Below the pieces are notes generated by a model. It had not been told where the DNA came from. It saw only the letters and a list, made by a program, of their open reading frames with translations, and did not search any database. DNA of 64,000 nt from Rhynchospora pubera (lineage: Eukaryota; Streptophyta; Magnoliopsida; Poales; Cyperaceae): contig CM051459.1 of NCBI GenBank assembly GCA_028095005.1, positions 112,007,431-112,071,430 on the forward strand, given 5' to 3'. Below are positions 50,401 through 62,718 of this stretch, one piece after another; within the stretch, counting starts at the first letter, position 1, and the number at the start of each line of letters is the position of its first letter. Both the position numbers and the translations under genes were made by a program.

Positions 50401-52189
50401 CAGGGGCGGAGCCAGAATTTTAGAATTGGGGGGGCATAATTTTTTTTTTTAACAGTGCGACCTTAAGACAAGTCCATAACCTGGAGGTCCTGGACTGGAC
50501 CGGTACAGCATAGAATTTTCATAAGAAAATTTATATACCTGACAATATGCAGCATATGCTCTTGTTTTCTCATCACAGAAAATCCATAGGCTAGAGAGTA
50601 GTGCTTACTAATAAATAAAAGATTATATAATGAGTAAAAATAACCTTGATATAATCCTTTTCTAAAATCACAATTTGATAATAAAAGATAATATAATGAG
50701 TTAATTAAATAATAACTTGCTACTAATAAATAAACTTACTTACTATTAAGATCAAAGTACATGTTATAAGCACTAGTTCAATAAAAAAACACATCATATT
50801 TTATCATGTAGTTCAACCAAAATATACATCATGTTTTCATTGTCATAAGCAATTAAGCATAGTTCACTAATACTCAAAAGTTACATCAAATTTCCATACA
50901 CTACCCATAAAAATTAAAAGCTACTTCCCTCTTAACTTTAATTTAGCCCTACGACTACCCAACAAATCATACAAATTTATAATCTCATCTGAAATAAACT
51001 TCCGAGCAATTTCCTTCTCAATGTAGACAATCATGTAATCTCGAAAGAAGGCGTCTCCCATTCATAGTTGCAATTTACAACCTATAGTTTGTAAAAAAAA
51101 AAAATCATAATATCATATCAAAATTCAATATTTACAGTAGTTTCACACTCGAACTAAAACTTACAATTAAAGTGTAAGTGTTTACATATTCTACAAATAA
51201 AAAAAAAGTTTGAATTGCTACACAATTGACATGTAGTTGTATCAGGCAGAGGCAGTACAAATATTCTAAACAAAATTTTGTATAATTGACCCAAGCATCT
51301 AGGGAGTCTAGGCAACTAATAATTTTCATTTATATTGAGTAATTGATTATTTACTCAATGGTTATAAATCTCAGGTAAAAGACAAAAATGACTTGACTGT
51401 TATAATACCCAATTGGCCAATCACCAATTCATCAATCATCCGATGGAATTGCTCAATGCAGATTGCAGAATGCTATTTGATAACCAAATAATTTACAAAT
51501 TGCATACTAACCTAAGTTACACTGTAATAGTAATAACCTGGTAAGTGCTTAATAGCAAATTAGTAAGGAACTGGTGAGCGAAATGAAGAGAGTGGTGTAT
51601 ATTGAATTTGGTAAAGTAAACTTACAATTAGAATCAGAATTAATAAGCTAGGTGTCGAGAGACTGAGGCATTGAGCGACTCAGGGGCTCAGGGCGAAGAG
51701 AAATTGGAGGTGGAGCAATGGAGGTGAAGGGCGGAGTCGGTGGAGTGGGGGAGTAGTGAGCTGTCAGGCGTCAGCCGTCGCCTATCGATCGGCGACCTCG
51801 GTGAATTAATGGGGCCTATCAGTGGGGCACAAGGGCAGGCTAGGTTTTGCGTTTTGTTATTTGTTTCGCGTCACAAAGTTTTAAATTGTTATGACTTTTT
51901 CACTTCTGACTTCTGAGTCATGAGAGAGGATATAATTAATAAAACACTTGGATAAAACACTCGGAAATAGAAAGATACAGAATTAAATAATTTGAGTCAC
52001 CTTTGCATTTACAAATTGAACACTTGGGCAGTACTTGGACTTTTATATTTCGAGGTCGGTTAAATAACAGGGGGGTCAATCACTACTATATTGTTTAATT
52101 AGACTATCATTATAACATATAAATCACAATTTTTCAAAATCACCGGGGGGTCAAAGCCCAAGGCCGCACCCCTATTGGCTCCGCCCCTG
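50401..52189 (-). mobile_element. Deleted Tip100-like hAT element inside the LINE
   Basis: Starts CAGGGGCGGAGCCAG and ends TGGCTCCGCCCCTG, with perfect 8-bp duplication CTCAGACC (50393-50400 and 52190-52197). This terminus is common in plant hAT elements. At 1789 bp it is too short to be complete, but a transposase tail is recognisable on the minus strand at 51061-50921. Confidence 0.92.
50921..51061 (-). pseudogene. C-terminal remnant of a hAT (Tip100/TTF-type) transposase
   Basis: A 46-codon minus-strand frame, MGDAFFRDYMIVYIEKEIAR at its start and ending SRRAKLKLRGK then stop. The pattern of a short acidic start, (I/V)YIEKEIA and a basic R.R..L end is that of the last part of the hAT dimerisation domain in Tip100/ZMYM1-like plant transposases. 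The frame is stopped just upstream, and no catalytic region is found in the element, so it is non-functional. Confidence 0.7.
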
Positions 52190-52214
52190 CTCAGACCCTA
52201 ATAATTAACAACTT

Positions 52215-52556
52215 CTAAGGGAGTCTCTCTTGCACACTCTGAAAGAAACTGACATCCAACCTCCCGCCTTGCTCTCCAAGTTGATGCAACCACATAGTCG
52301 GTTCCCCTTGGTAATTAATTGAACTCCTCCTTGCTCTATTGGCCAGGTCATGCGCTATGTGAATAGCCTCTCTCCTTGCGTGATGCATAGATGCTCCCTG
52401 CTGACATACTTCCATTTGACTGATGATTTGATTAACCACCGTTGTTGCTCTCCACGAAGGTAAATCAGCAGTATCCCCTTGGTTGACAGCTTGTACCAAG
52501 GTGAGACAATCTGAGAAAAACTGCAATTTTGTACCCAGCTCCTTATTATCAAACAT
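52215..52556 (-). pseudogene. LINE RNase H-like domain remnant
   Basis: A 113-codon frame with FSDCLTLVQAVN and later REAIHIAHDLANRARR, the pattern of the C-terminal RNase H-like domain (RVT_3 type) of plant LINE ORF2 proteins, in which an Asp-containing strand is followed by a helix and a final His...Ala.Asp-type motif. It ends at a stop before the 3' UTR. Reverse transcriptase and endonuclease parts are missing because of 5' truncation. Confidence 0.75.
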
Positions 52557-53307
52557 GTGATGAGTCTGGCGCTAGATAATAGGTCTACGTGGTCTATAAT
52601 TTGCACGCCGCAGCTTTTTTTTTTTTTTTAAAAGGCCAGTAGCCCAGTAGGAAATATCATTAATTGAAAAAAGGAGTCTATGTTTGCAGGATCGTACAGC
52701 ATATCAATTGCACTCTGCACGTCAGTATTTTTTTTTTTTTTTTTGAAAATGGTTGCTCAGTAGTCTGTGCCTCTGTGCTATCGACAGAGAACAAAAGTTA
52801 AACACCTTTTTATCCTCTCTCTCCTCCCGTCTACTTGTCTATTCCTCGTATTTTTTTTTTTTATTTGATACGGGTGCACTTCATTCCACAAAACAATTAT
52901 GCTATATTATAGAGGAATAAAAATAGAAAAAGTACATCGATCCTTTTGTTTAAACGTTAAAATAAACCCGTAGCTTGATCTGTTTAAATAGAGACAAATA
53001 GTTATTACATGGATAAAAAAAATTATACAATTCGATATATAATGTGATTTTTTATTATTTTATATATATAGCCGTATCCGAGTTTTTTAAAAAAAATCGA
53101 ATCCCCGCACCCGCATCGTATCTGACACGATACCCGCACCCGCAGCCAGGTAACATAGTTGTGTTGTGTGTTAATTCAATTGTCAGACGCTTTAATGCGA
53201 CTGAAAAAATATTAATATCAAAGCGAGGGGACAAAAATCAAACTAAATTCTCACTTGTAAGTAAAGTTGTTTCATTGTATTAGAAACGCAAACATAATAA
53301 TTTGTTG

Positions 53308-53949
53308 TAGGGCTATCAATGAAACTCGTTTACTCGTTTACCCTAACCGTACCGTATTCGATAAGGCGGATACGGGTAAGGTTTTATTTTCGTTAGACTA
53401 ACGGATATGGGTAAAGAAAAATTTTCGTTAACTTATCGGGTACGGGTACGGATAAGGGTTATTTCGTACCCATTATCTAACGGGTAATATTTTACAAACA
53501 TATATGTATATATAATCAAGTTTTTAGCATATTTCGAAAGATATGTTATCAATTTCGATCTTCATCCAAACTTATTTTATGATGATGATTTTTCATTCTA
53601 TATTATATTATAATTTATAATTAGTTATATAGATTTTTTTAATTTAATTGATATGAGAATAAATTTCATAATATTTGTTATATCTAAAATATTATCTAAA
53701 TATTTTACTTTATCTATATATTTATTTGATATTATTTATTTATCACATTATATATTTTTATTAAATAAATAATATTATTATTACCCGTTATGTACCGTTA
53801 TCCTACCCTTACCGTTAATTCTTAACGGGTACGGGTATGGTACGGGTAAAGTCTGTTTTAACGGGTACGGGTATGGGTAAAGAAAATTTTAACGGGTACG
53901 GATATGAAATACCTTCTACCGTACCGTACCGTATCCATTGACAGCCCTA
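53308..53949. mobile_element. Non-autonomous hAT element with ACGGGTACGGGTA repeats, copy 2
   Basis: The 642-bp element begins TAGGGCTATCAATG and ends CATTGACAGCCCTA (one mismatch), flanked by ATTTGTTG on both sides (53300-53307 and 53950-53957), a perfect 8-bp duplication. The ends are rich in ACGGGTA / TACCCGT units; the AT-rich middle differs from copy 1. No coding capacity. Confidence 0.93.
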
Positions 53950-53957
53950 ATTTGTTG

Positions 53958-55131
53958 GCTACTGAAAAAAAAAGTATTATTTCCTACAAAACTCGGCTTA
54001 TGTAACTGAGTAATACCAGTCCGAGATTGGTCTGAGCCTAATCTTTAGTGCATTTACTAATTTAATTTGTCACTTCACAAACTACTTAGGATTGGAATAT
54101 AGTTCGGTACTGTTAGAGCACTCCTACCGGCCAGGTTATCGAAATCTAATATTTTTCAATATTTTATGAAAACTCACAACATTGGATATTGCCGTTTTGA
54201 TCATTGTTCCAGTTTTTTATATTATCAGAATTTTTCGATATTCGATACAGTATTAAAAACAATACACTAAATTGATGGTGCGTCCCGAGTGTTCAATTCT
54301 CCTGTCGAGATTTTTAGTTGATCATGGGTTGAACAACCAAAAAAAACTAATTGGCGGGGCATTTTAGTGCGTTTTGTCAAGTCAACAGTCAACTTTAGAT
54401 GATGTCATGATCGTCGTCGTCATCGTAATTGTAGGATTCTCTGTGGCACTTGACTCGACAGCATTTGATAACAGATACTGAGATACAACATAGAGCGATC
54501 ATCTTCCTTGAAAATATCGAAATTATGGTTTTGTGCCCAAGCGCAGGGATCTTAATGAACACATTTATCTGAATATCTAAATTTGCAATGAATTCGAATG
54601 TACAAATATGCATAAAAAAAAAAATGTTAGCTTAATGTAATGAATTTTGATACGTTTAAGAATCTCGAAAGTTAGGAATAGTAGTTATTTTATACCCGTT
54701 GCCCTATAAGTAATTAACAAATACAAAATCATATATTAGAATTATTAAAACACCAACGACCCAATGTAAGCACGCAGTTACAATTTGAATATGCAAGTGG
54801 TGAATTATCTGTAACATCTTCATATCAAAATAAATAATTTAAACAAAGAATGTAGAAAACAAACCTTGGTCACAGGTACAGAGTTCTTCAAAAGTGTTGC
54901 ATTGCCAATGCTTATGTTTTTTTTCCCCCAAACACCAAATGCGAAATGGATACATTGTCCATACAAGATTCACAAAAGTGGCTAATTTTACAATTTTGTT
55001 CTCTGGATGAAGGAAATTACAAATAACTGAACATAACCATGAGAAACACCTGGAATCTACTTTACCCCACCAACTGTGATGCTTTCCAGGACACTGACTA
55101 AAACACAGGATCTAAGATGCAATTTACCTTG
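53958..55131. other. Intergenic, 3' flank of the DRT102-type gene
   Basis: AT-rich sequence between the hAT element and the stop codon at 55132. No other gene is visible. Confidence 0.5.
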
Positions 55132-57679
55132 TCAATTGCCAGCACCTATTTCTTTATCAATGGCAGCTCTTGCAGTGTCCAGATCTTCATCTAAAAATAT
55201 ATCCCAGTGGCCATCCCACCGAATGAAGAACTCAGTATCAGTGAAATACTTTACACGATGCACATCCCCAGCTGGCGTAAAAAGAAAATCACCATCGGTC
55301 AGATCATAACTTTCCTTTTTGGTTAAGTTCCAGACCTTCTTTGTTCCTTTAATGACAACTAGGTCATGCCCAAATGTGTGATGGTGTGCGGGTTCCACAC
55401 TACCAGCTTTGAACCTGTCAGGAAAAAATATAAAGAACGTTAGGGTTGAAAACCACATATATAGTTCTTTTCAGTAGTACAGTGTTTAGTAGAAGTGTTA
55501 ACAATCACAAGGAGACAAATATAAGAACAAAACAAAATTTAGTTCTAGTGTCAATAAAATGAAAATGAGAACAAAGCGCATGAGGGCAAAACAGAAAGAT
55601 AAATCCATGTTCAGCAAACAAACAAATTTAATCACTATGACTGTTCAATCCAATCTCAAGAAGGATTTTAATTAGCTAGCCTTGAAAGGATGAGGAAAGT
55701 AAGGTTTGTGCAAGATTATTAGATGAGTTGGCTATGAATTGGGGGTGACAAAAACAAATGAAATCATGACAGTACTTTTTCAGTCTGTTTCTGAAAATTA
55801 AAACCTTCACATTGACCATAACTGTCTATAGTACCTGTCTGACTTATAGTAGGCAATAAAGTATGTGCAGTATCAAGCCATAATGGAACCATTAGAACTC
55901 AATCTGAGTCACGTCCAGAATTATCATAGGGATCCATAATTGTCCTCCACAATCCTATTGAGGTTACGGTTACATGTCGCATCAATGTCTTAGTTGTTTG
56001 TTTTTGATAGTAATGCAATAAGGGCAGTTATATTTCAATTGGATGGTCACAAACACACACAGATATGTATACATCCTTTCTTTTTTATTGAGTAATATTT
56101 CTAATCTATATCTATGTATTGTTCATTTATACATGATCTGAACACCTCACAAACAAGTGTCAGTAAAATCTACCAAAATCCTAATAGAATGGTTCTTTTT
56201 TTTTTTTTGGAATGTGCTATTTAATATGAGGGATTTCAGTTGACACCTAAAGATGAAAAGGTTGTTCGGTTCAGGATATAATCATCCTTGAGTGGTTAAA
56301 TGAATTGCCATTTTGAGGAAGTCTATATAATCTCTCCAAAATTCAGAATTCGAGCAATTTCACAATTCTGAATTACAGTTAAAATGGGGATCTACTGCAA
56401 TATCCAAACTGAGCTGATTATTGCACAGTGATGATTGACTTAAGATGTCCTTATCAGCAAAGTTTGACATCCTTGTGGGTTATTTTGGGTTGGGTTTAAG
56501 TTGAATCAACATTTTGATAAAAACCATCAGCCAAGGATCATGATCAGAATAAACGGACTGGCCAATTTGGTTGGTTTTGAATACCATTCCTGTATTCTTT
56601 AACATATATTTCTTTACGGAAACTACTGGGTCACAAGGACAGCTATCCTTTTATTTAACAATGAATCAGAATTAAGGGCAGATGAGTGGGATTAAATAAA
56701 GCATTTAGCCCAAAGTATCAGCCTTTTGCAACTGATCAGTCCATTGAGTTGGTTGAAAATGGCAGTAACAAGTTGAATGCCTTATGTCTGTCACATGTGT
56801 ATCTGTTGTGTGCCCAGAATTGATGATTTATCAGCTCATCATAAGCTAATGACCTTACAAATTAGCTTTACTGGAGAAGGCTTACTTAATTAACTACCCA
56901 AAAATAAACTATTCATGAAACACATCAAAGAACAGGAAAAGAAGAAAGAAAATATACTTGACATATGCCGATGTGGGACTCTCTCTGACAATCTTCATTT
57001 CACCTCCAGGCATAATATCCACTGGTTGAAACTCCATTCCTTTTCTCAGACAACAAATGGCACATGTCGACTCGCCAAGACCTGTTTCATCTTTGCCAAT
57101 TTTTTCCATCTCAGCAGGTGCAGCATCCAGGAATGCCTGGATGTCTTCCCCCCACGGCTCACCGCCTGATGCTGGGCAGGGTGCTTTGAAAGGCGTGTTG
57201 AGCCAGGCATCAACAATTTTTATTGCATCAGACGGAGCGGTGGCAAGCCCGGACAGTGTAAGCACATTGCACGAGTTGATGGAACGGGAATTGATCGCGT
57301 CGTCCGGGGTCAAGCAGGTTGTTGCATACACACCCGGGTACTTGTTTGCAAACATGGCAACACCAGAACCTGTTCCAATGATAATACCTCGTTTTATAAT
57401 TTAATTAACTATTTTTTACTGTCACTATATGTGTACTTACTGCTCCCTAATTTAAATACCAGTGCCGCAAACCAGGAGGCCGCGCGTGGTATCGGGGGAG
57501 GAGCTGACGTGGCGACCGATAACGGAGGCAACGGAGTAGTACTTGGGATCGGTGCCGAGGTCAACGATCTCCAGTCCAGGCAGGGACTGGAGATGCGCCA
57601 CTACCGCCTCCTTCAGCTCTGACCCAAATGGATCGGCTCCAGCGTAGATCTTCCACCCAGCTCTCTCACTCAACGCCAT
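55132..57679 (-). CDS. DRT102: DRT102-type protein: RpiB/LacAB-like domain plus cupin
   Basis: Plant protein named after Arabidopsis DRT102, originally isolated as a DNA-damage-tolerance clone; the true reaction is unsettled, but the fold suggests sugar-phosphate isomerisation. Minus-strand exons: 57679-57460, 57369-56958, 55414-55132, all GT-AG and in phase, giving 304 aa, close to the family length. Residues 1 to about 150 resemble ribose-5-phosphate isomerase B: IYAGADPFGSELKEAVVAHL near the start and GLLVCGTGSGVAMFANKYPG across the exon 1-2 junction, with the catalytic-type Cys in VCGTG. Residues from about 190 form a cupin with PAHHHTFGHD (metal-type histidines) and a later TPAGDVHRV. 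The 1543-base second intron holds no other feature. The start MALSERAGWKIYAG is the first in-frame ATG. Soluble; no targeting peptide is evident. Confidence 0.96.
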
Positions 57680-57998
57680 TTTCTGACACAGACGCGGAAG
57701 AGAGAAGCAAGAATTTGGACTGATAACTGATTACTGATTACTCTATTAGTGAGTGAATCGGGACGGAGGTGCGTACTGAGTGGAAAGCGGATCAGCTTTT
57801 TATCTTAGAAAAATGGAGTTTTTAAAGGAAGTGATCTGGACCGTCGATATTGAGATCGGCTTACTGAGGACGGTTAAGATAAATTAGATTTTTCTTATTG
57901 AAGACCGTTCCTTTTCTGATAAAACAGAAGCACATGGGAATCTTACGAGTGACGAGTGAGCTTATGAATTTTGTTATTTCAGTTTCAGTCTCGACCCC

Positions 57999-58312
57999 AA
58001 AATTTAAGGAAATTGATTACTGCTATTTACAGTTTTGTCATTCCTGTCATCGCTAAATATAAAATGAACATATACGGCAAACAAAGTGAATATATAGACG
58101 ATTTAAGTGAACATATACAAACAAATAAATTCAATGAAAATAAGTTGAATATGCATGTAAAATTCTGAACAAATAGTGACAACACTTATTTGTTTATAAG
58201 TATTCACTTAGATCATCTATATGTTCATCTTATTTGTTATATATATTCACTTTATATTTAACGATAACAGGAATGACAGATTTGCATGGCAGTTATCGTT
58301 CCTGAAAATTTA
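57999..58312. repeat. Foldback repeat (family D) upstream of the DRT102-type gene
   Basis: The left arm (GTCATTCCTGTCATCGCTAA) and right arm (TTAACGATAACAGGAATGAC) pair as imperfect inverted repeats. The centre contains GTGAACATATACAAACAAAT and its mirror GTATTCACTTAGATC...CTTATTTGTTATATATATTC. These AACAAAT / TGTTATAT units resemble the 22-bp minisatellite unit at 42.8-43.4 kb. No target duplication was fixed. Confidence 0.6.
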
Positions 58313-59312
58313 ATGCATCCAATATAATAAAAAGAAATGGTAAAGATCGGAATCTGACTAAATTGGGTGATTATTTGGATTTGTGATTTCTAACTAAATT
58401 GGGTTGTGTGTTTAGATTTGTGATTTCTGATTACAGCCCACTAGCCGAGAGACCTTAGATTTCTAAGCTCTTACAAGTTACAATTCTCTTATTTGGGCTA
58501 TCTCCAATTAACAGGGTTGATAAATAACTTGTTGTTGTCGACCTAATATTTGAAAACTCAATTAAAGAAAATAGTTTGTACGTTGACAATGACATTATTA
58601 TTGTTATAATTCTAGAGTTGCCTGGATCTTTGTAGAAGGAAAGAAAATTAGTATTATTATATTAATGACCAAACAAGCAATCAATCTTCTCCGGGTACCC
58701 CACAATTTAAATTTAAAATATACATGACAACGAAAAAAACAGAAACTACAAGAAACAGCATGTGACATCATTGCATATGTGAATGCTCGTGGTAGTTCAC
58801 CGCTTAAGCATATTAAATAGATGACCCGGTGATCCATATATATGTTTCTTTTTTTTTTTCTTTTTTTCTACGAATTGGATAAGGTTTATAGTTCCGTCCG
58901 AAAGATATTTGGATAAGGATTCAGAACAAAATTTACTATCAGAAAATTCCATGTGCTAAATTTGAGATAATGTCTCCGTCAGAATTAAAGACCAAATTCA
59001 TCATTAAATACGTTAGTAACTCCCCTTCTTCCAAACAATATAGTAAGGGATTTTCTGACAATAAGGGATAAATGATTGAAAAATTATAAAATTTTTAAAT
59101 TCAGATATCTTCCCATCTTCCAGAGATAAGGCAAAAGAAGCTTAGAAAGAATAACAGTATATAGACATGCCGAACATATTCCTTTTGCAATATACATCTC
59201 ACTACTGTCTCATTCTGCCAAATTAATCTCATAAAAATATCACCCAGACCAAAGAATAGACTATAATAAATGATAAATTACAAACTGTACATAACCTCAG
59301 TAACTACATCTT
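58313..59312. other. Intergenic, 3' flank of the SWEET gene
   Basis: AT-rich DNA downstream of the SWEET stop codon. Open frames here (for example 77 codons at 58604-58837, minus) match nothing known. Confidence 0.5.
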
Positions 59313-61342
59313 TTATGCCAGGAGTGGGACCCGCGAGCTGTCTGCGGATCTCCTACTGTAATACGCGTACAACAATAATTGTACAACTCCTAATAAAGTT
59401 CCAATACCATTGGGAATCTGAAATTTAAAAATTTATTGATTAGATTAAATAAATATTTACTTCTAAACACAAGTAACATAATTAATTTCCTTTTGAAAAG
59501 TTGGCCATGGTGTAAAAGCTACCAATGAAAAAGAAAAGCAAATGACAATGCTTCGGCATTATAATTGAAGCTAAAGTACATTCAACAAATTTCAGGTTGG
59601 TTGGGGAATCCGTGAATGCATTCTGGTACCAATTGTGAAATAGAACACTTACATAGATGAAGAAGTCATGCAACAACATGCCGTATGCAAAGAACGAGAC
59701 ACTCATTAAAAATGTTGCTAGAGACAGGTAGAACGGCATGAACTCTACACTCTTTGTCTTGATCACCAAATTCTGATAAAATTTTTAAAAATACAAAGTC
59801 AAATAATTAAAAAAAAAGTAAAATATTTATCGAGGCATCGAGGGGAGAGAGAGATGTACAATTATGAACAACGGAGAGGCAAACATAGAGATGAGAGATG
59901 CAACACTCAAATAGCCAAGAAGAGTCTGGCGACTGGGATGGTCAAATAATTCCAAGCTAACATAAGCTATAAGTGCAAATAAGCATAATGCCCCTATCAG
60001 CAAACCTCCCATCCTTAACTGCACAAACAATGCAACAGTAGAGAAATTAAACAAATCAAGTACAAAGAACAGAGACATTCAGTAGAATCAACAAAAGATT
60101 GGGATATGGTGTTTGGATGATAATTGAAAATAAAGTTACCTTTCTTCTTGTGTCGGCATAGATAATGAACAGGGTCAAATAGACCAGCTGAAAAGCCGCA
60201 CCGATGGAATTGACAGTGACAATCAGAACCACCCCATAAGAGATAAAGGGGAGGCCATACCACATGCATATTAGGCAGTTCAAAAGGGAGTACAGGTACG
60301 GCAAACCTGAGAATTGCTCAGTCGATTTGTTCCGAACTATCCTTTTAAAAGTTGGTCTGGAAGTTATCAAAATAAAATTATCATGCCAATTGCCTAGGTA
60401 GTTTACAAGTTAGCACAACACTAATATTGGTACAGTACAAAGAGAACCCATTGATACCTAGTGATTACAAGTAAGTAAATCTGTCAAGGTTGTCAACCTG
60501 GTCAGGCCCATTTCATCATATATTTTTGGTCTTAAGCCAGTCAGATAATATTATTTATTGAATCAGGAAAAAATTACTTATTGAATCATGAAAAATTATA
60601 GATATGGCTTTTTGAAAACAAAACCCAACATTTTTTTTTCTTTTTTGACAGTAAAACCCAACATTTCAGTATAATTGCAAATAACAATGAACATTTCTAT
60701 TTTGTGTACCAGTCTGACACAGTTTAACAGTTAATTGCATATAAGATCCAACCATGAGCTTTCCATGTCGGGAAAGTTAAGTTTCATGAAACTAACAGAA
60801 TTAGTGGGCTAAAAATAACTTTAGTATGATAGGTTTGACTATCTGTTTTGAAATTCCCCAATTATAACAAAACCCAACAATCAATTTAGAATCAATTTTC
60901 ACTTTTTCGGAACTATGACCTTCCAACTAACAATAGTCTTACATTGGTGAGATGAAGAGGACGAAGGCAAAGAGATTCCCTGCATATATTGAAAAAAAAA
61001 AAAAACCAATGTGTCAAGGGGAAAAAAAAAAGGGTCAACTTTTACAAAAGATTCGAAATATAATTATATTGTCGTAGAAGGAATAAGAAAACATTCCTCT
61101 TCCAATCAAAGGGCTTATACGGACAAAAGAAAACTTCAAATTAATTCCACCCAATTCTAGACCAATACCAGCAATTTTGATCCATAATCATTCAATTACA
61201 AAATACTATGGCATTGTCAAGGATAAACAAGAGAGATACCAGCAATTCCAGCTGCATAGCAACATATGTCGTAGAAGGAATAAGACGCAAGTGAAGTTGC
61301 CGTAGCAGCAGTTGCCTCCGATGATACCACCCAAGAGTTCAT
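59313..61342 (-). CDS. SWEET2: SWEET2-like bidirectional sugar transporter
   Basis: Seven-helix uniporter of the SWEET (MtN3/saliva) family; clade I SWEET2 proteins move glucose-type sugars at the tonoplast. Minus-strand exons: 61342-61240, 60979-60943, 60356-60140, 60018-59860, 59772-59653, 59417-59313, all GT-AG and in phase, giving 246 aa. First MtN3 repeat: AGIAGNLFAFVLFISPIPTF, then KRIVRNKSTEQFSGLPYLYS, LLNCLICMWYGLP and TVNSIGAAFQLVYLTLFIIY. Linker helix from LRMGGLLIGALCLFALIAYV. Second repeat: SVASLISMFASPLF, then VIKTKSVEFMPFYLSLATFL, SFFAYG and PNGIGTLLGVVQLLLYAYY. The ISPxPTFKRI and KSVEFMPF motifs and the FSGLPYLYSLLNCLICMWYG string point to SWEET2. The N-terminus before the first helix is about 25 residues, longer than usual, Ala/Thr/Ser-rich; the start is the first in-frame ATG. 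The C-terminal tail is short (RRSADSSRVPLLA). Confidence 0.96.
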
Positions 61343-62718
61343 CAATCCTCTTCTCTCTCAACCTCTTCTTTTTCTTTCTCCAATCTCTAAATTTAATAAT
61401 GTTCTCTTTCTACCCTTTTTCTTTGTCCACAGAGAAACCAAAATTCGAATGACCCAACCTCGATCCCTTCGTCGTCTCAGTTCGCCGCTAGAAATTTCGA
61501 CGAACCCAAATTACAAGAGATCTCTCTCTCGTTCTCGTCTCGATGTCTCCTCTTCTTTGGTTCTCCGTTTCTATAAATTTTCTCTCTAAAATAGGAAGCG
61601 TGAGTTGCGCACGAGTCTTATTTTTATTTACCAAGCAGAAAAGTTCGCCACTTGTCCTTTTCCATGTCATGTTTCTGTGCAAAATTGCGAACAAACTACT
61701 GCGCACTGGCTAAACGGAGGTTTACATATATGCGGATATGCTTTACTTTTATTTTTCCTATTATTTTTTAAAATTTAATAATTTGTAATAAGAATCCAAT
61801 TACAATTGGTACAGATATGATTTATCATATCAATTGGTACGGACATTATTACAATTTGAAATAATAATTTGTAATAACTAATAACTAATTAGGCTGAGCT
61901 TTTTCTAAAAATTTTATAAAAAAAAAAGTTTAGAAAAAAATATAATATTTTATTTCTAAGATTTCAATATGAAAATCACATTAGCCATTTGAAGTTTCAG
62001 TATTGAAAAATGAAAGTGTTTGACGGAGTCTTCCGTCAAATCGATGACTGTAGCATTTCTAAATTACTAAAAAAAAGTTTTTTTACATGATGATTCATGA
62101 ACATTTTCTTTTATTATTTAAGCAGAGTTGAAATGATTGTAATTACATCATCAATTATATTCTTTGGGTAATGCTACGATGGACAAAAAATTAAATCAGA
62201 CTTGAACATTCATCTTAGTTTAAAATTCTAAATGAACATTCAGAATTTAAGTCCAATTATAAAATATAGTCCCCACCAGAATTTATCTAAAATGGAAGCA
62301 TTTTTCTAACATTTCATTAAAAAAAAAAGATTCTTATGATGTTAATTTGTTGGAAATTACCGCGAGTTCCAAAGTTTAGCATAGTTTGATATTTTAAAAA
62401 AAAATAAAATAGTGGACGAGAAACTAACAATTTCCTTAAAACATGAACATTTACAGGATTACAAGTACAAGAAACAAACTAAACAGACAAGAATCAGGGG
62501 AAAGAACAAAGACAAAATTACAAAAAAAAAAATCCCGTAATCCCAAACAGAAGTAGTGATGCTTCAATAATTCTTGGTCCTTGGCTCATTTTTTGGAAGA
62601 CTGTCCTAAAATTCGGACCAGACCAGCCCTTCAAAAGATTTATAACGGACAATGACTTAGAAGGGCCGAATCTAAATTTTTTTTTTCAAAAATAGATGTT
62701 GAAGGGACGGGTCGGACC
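61343..62718. other. SWEET 5' flank and intergenic region
   Basis: On the gene strand the first 250 bases upstream are GA-rich (a likely 5' UTR and promoter with repeated AGAGA), then AT-rich sequence. No other gene is supported. Confidence 0.5.

Larger units (their letters stand above)
50121..52566 (-). mobile_element. 5'-truncated LINE with RNase H end and poly(A), split by a hAT element
   Basis: On the minus strand the copy starts near 52566, codes for an RNase H-like C-terminus (52556-52215), runs through a 3' UTR interrupted by the element 50401-52189, and ends in a poly(A) tail (T-run 50121-50132). TGGCGCTA flanks both sides (50106-50113 and 52567-52574), with further imperfect similarity, as expected of a target-site duplication. 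Without the inserted hAT it is only about 650 bases, so it is strongly 5'-truncated. Confidence 0.75.
49877..53158. mobile_element. hAT-like element carrying nested insertions
   Basis: Starts CTATGTTACACGG and ends CCAGGTAACATAG (9-bp perfect inverted end CTATGTTAC) and is flanked by TTGTGTTG on both sides (49869-49876 and 53159-53166), a perfect 8-bp duplication. Its own sequence is 49877-50120 and about 52567-53158, with repeated CGTATCCGACGCG and CCCGCACCCGCA motifs near the ends. The middle is later insertions: a truncated LINE, itself split by a Tip100-like hAT. Further T-runs at 52612-52629, 52726-52744 and about 52848-52861 suggest more small retroposed fragments. Confidence 0.88.
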
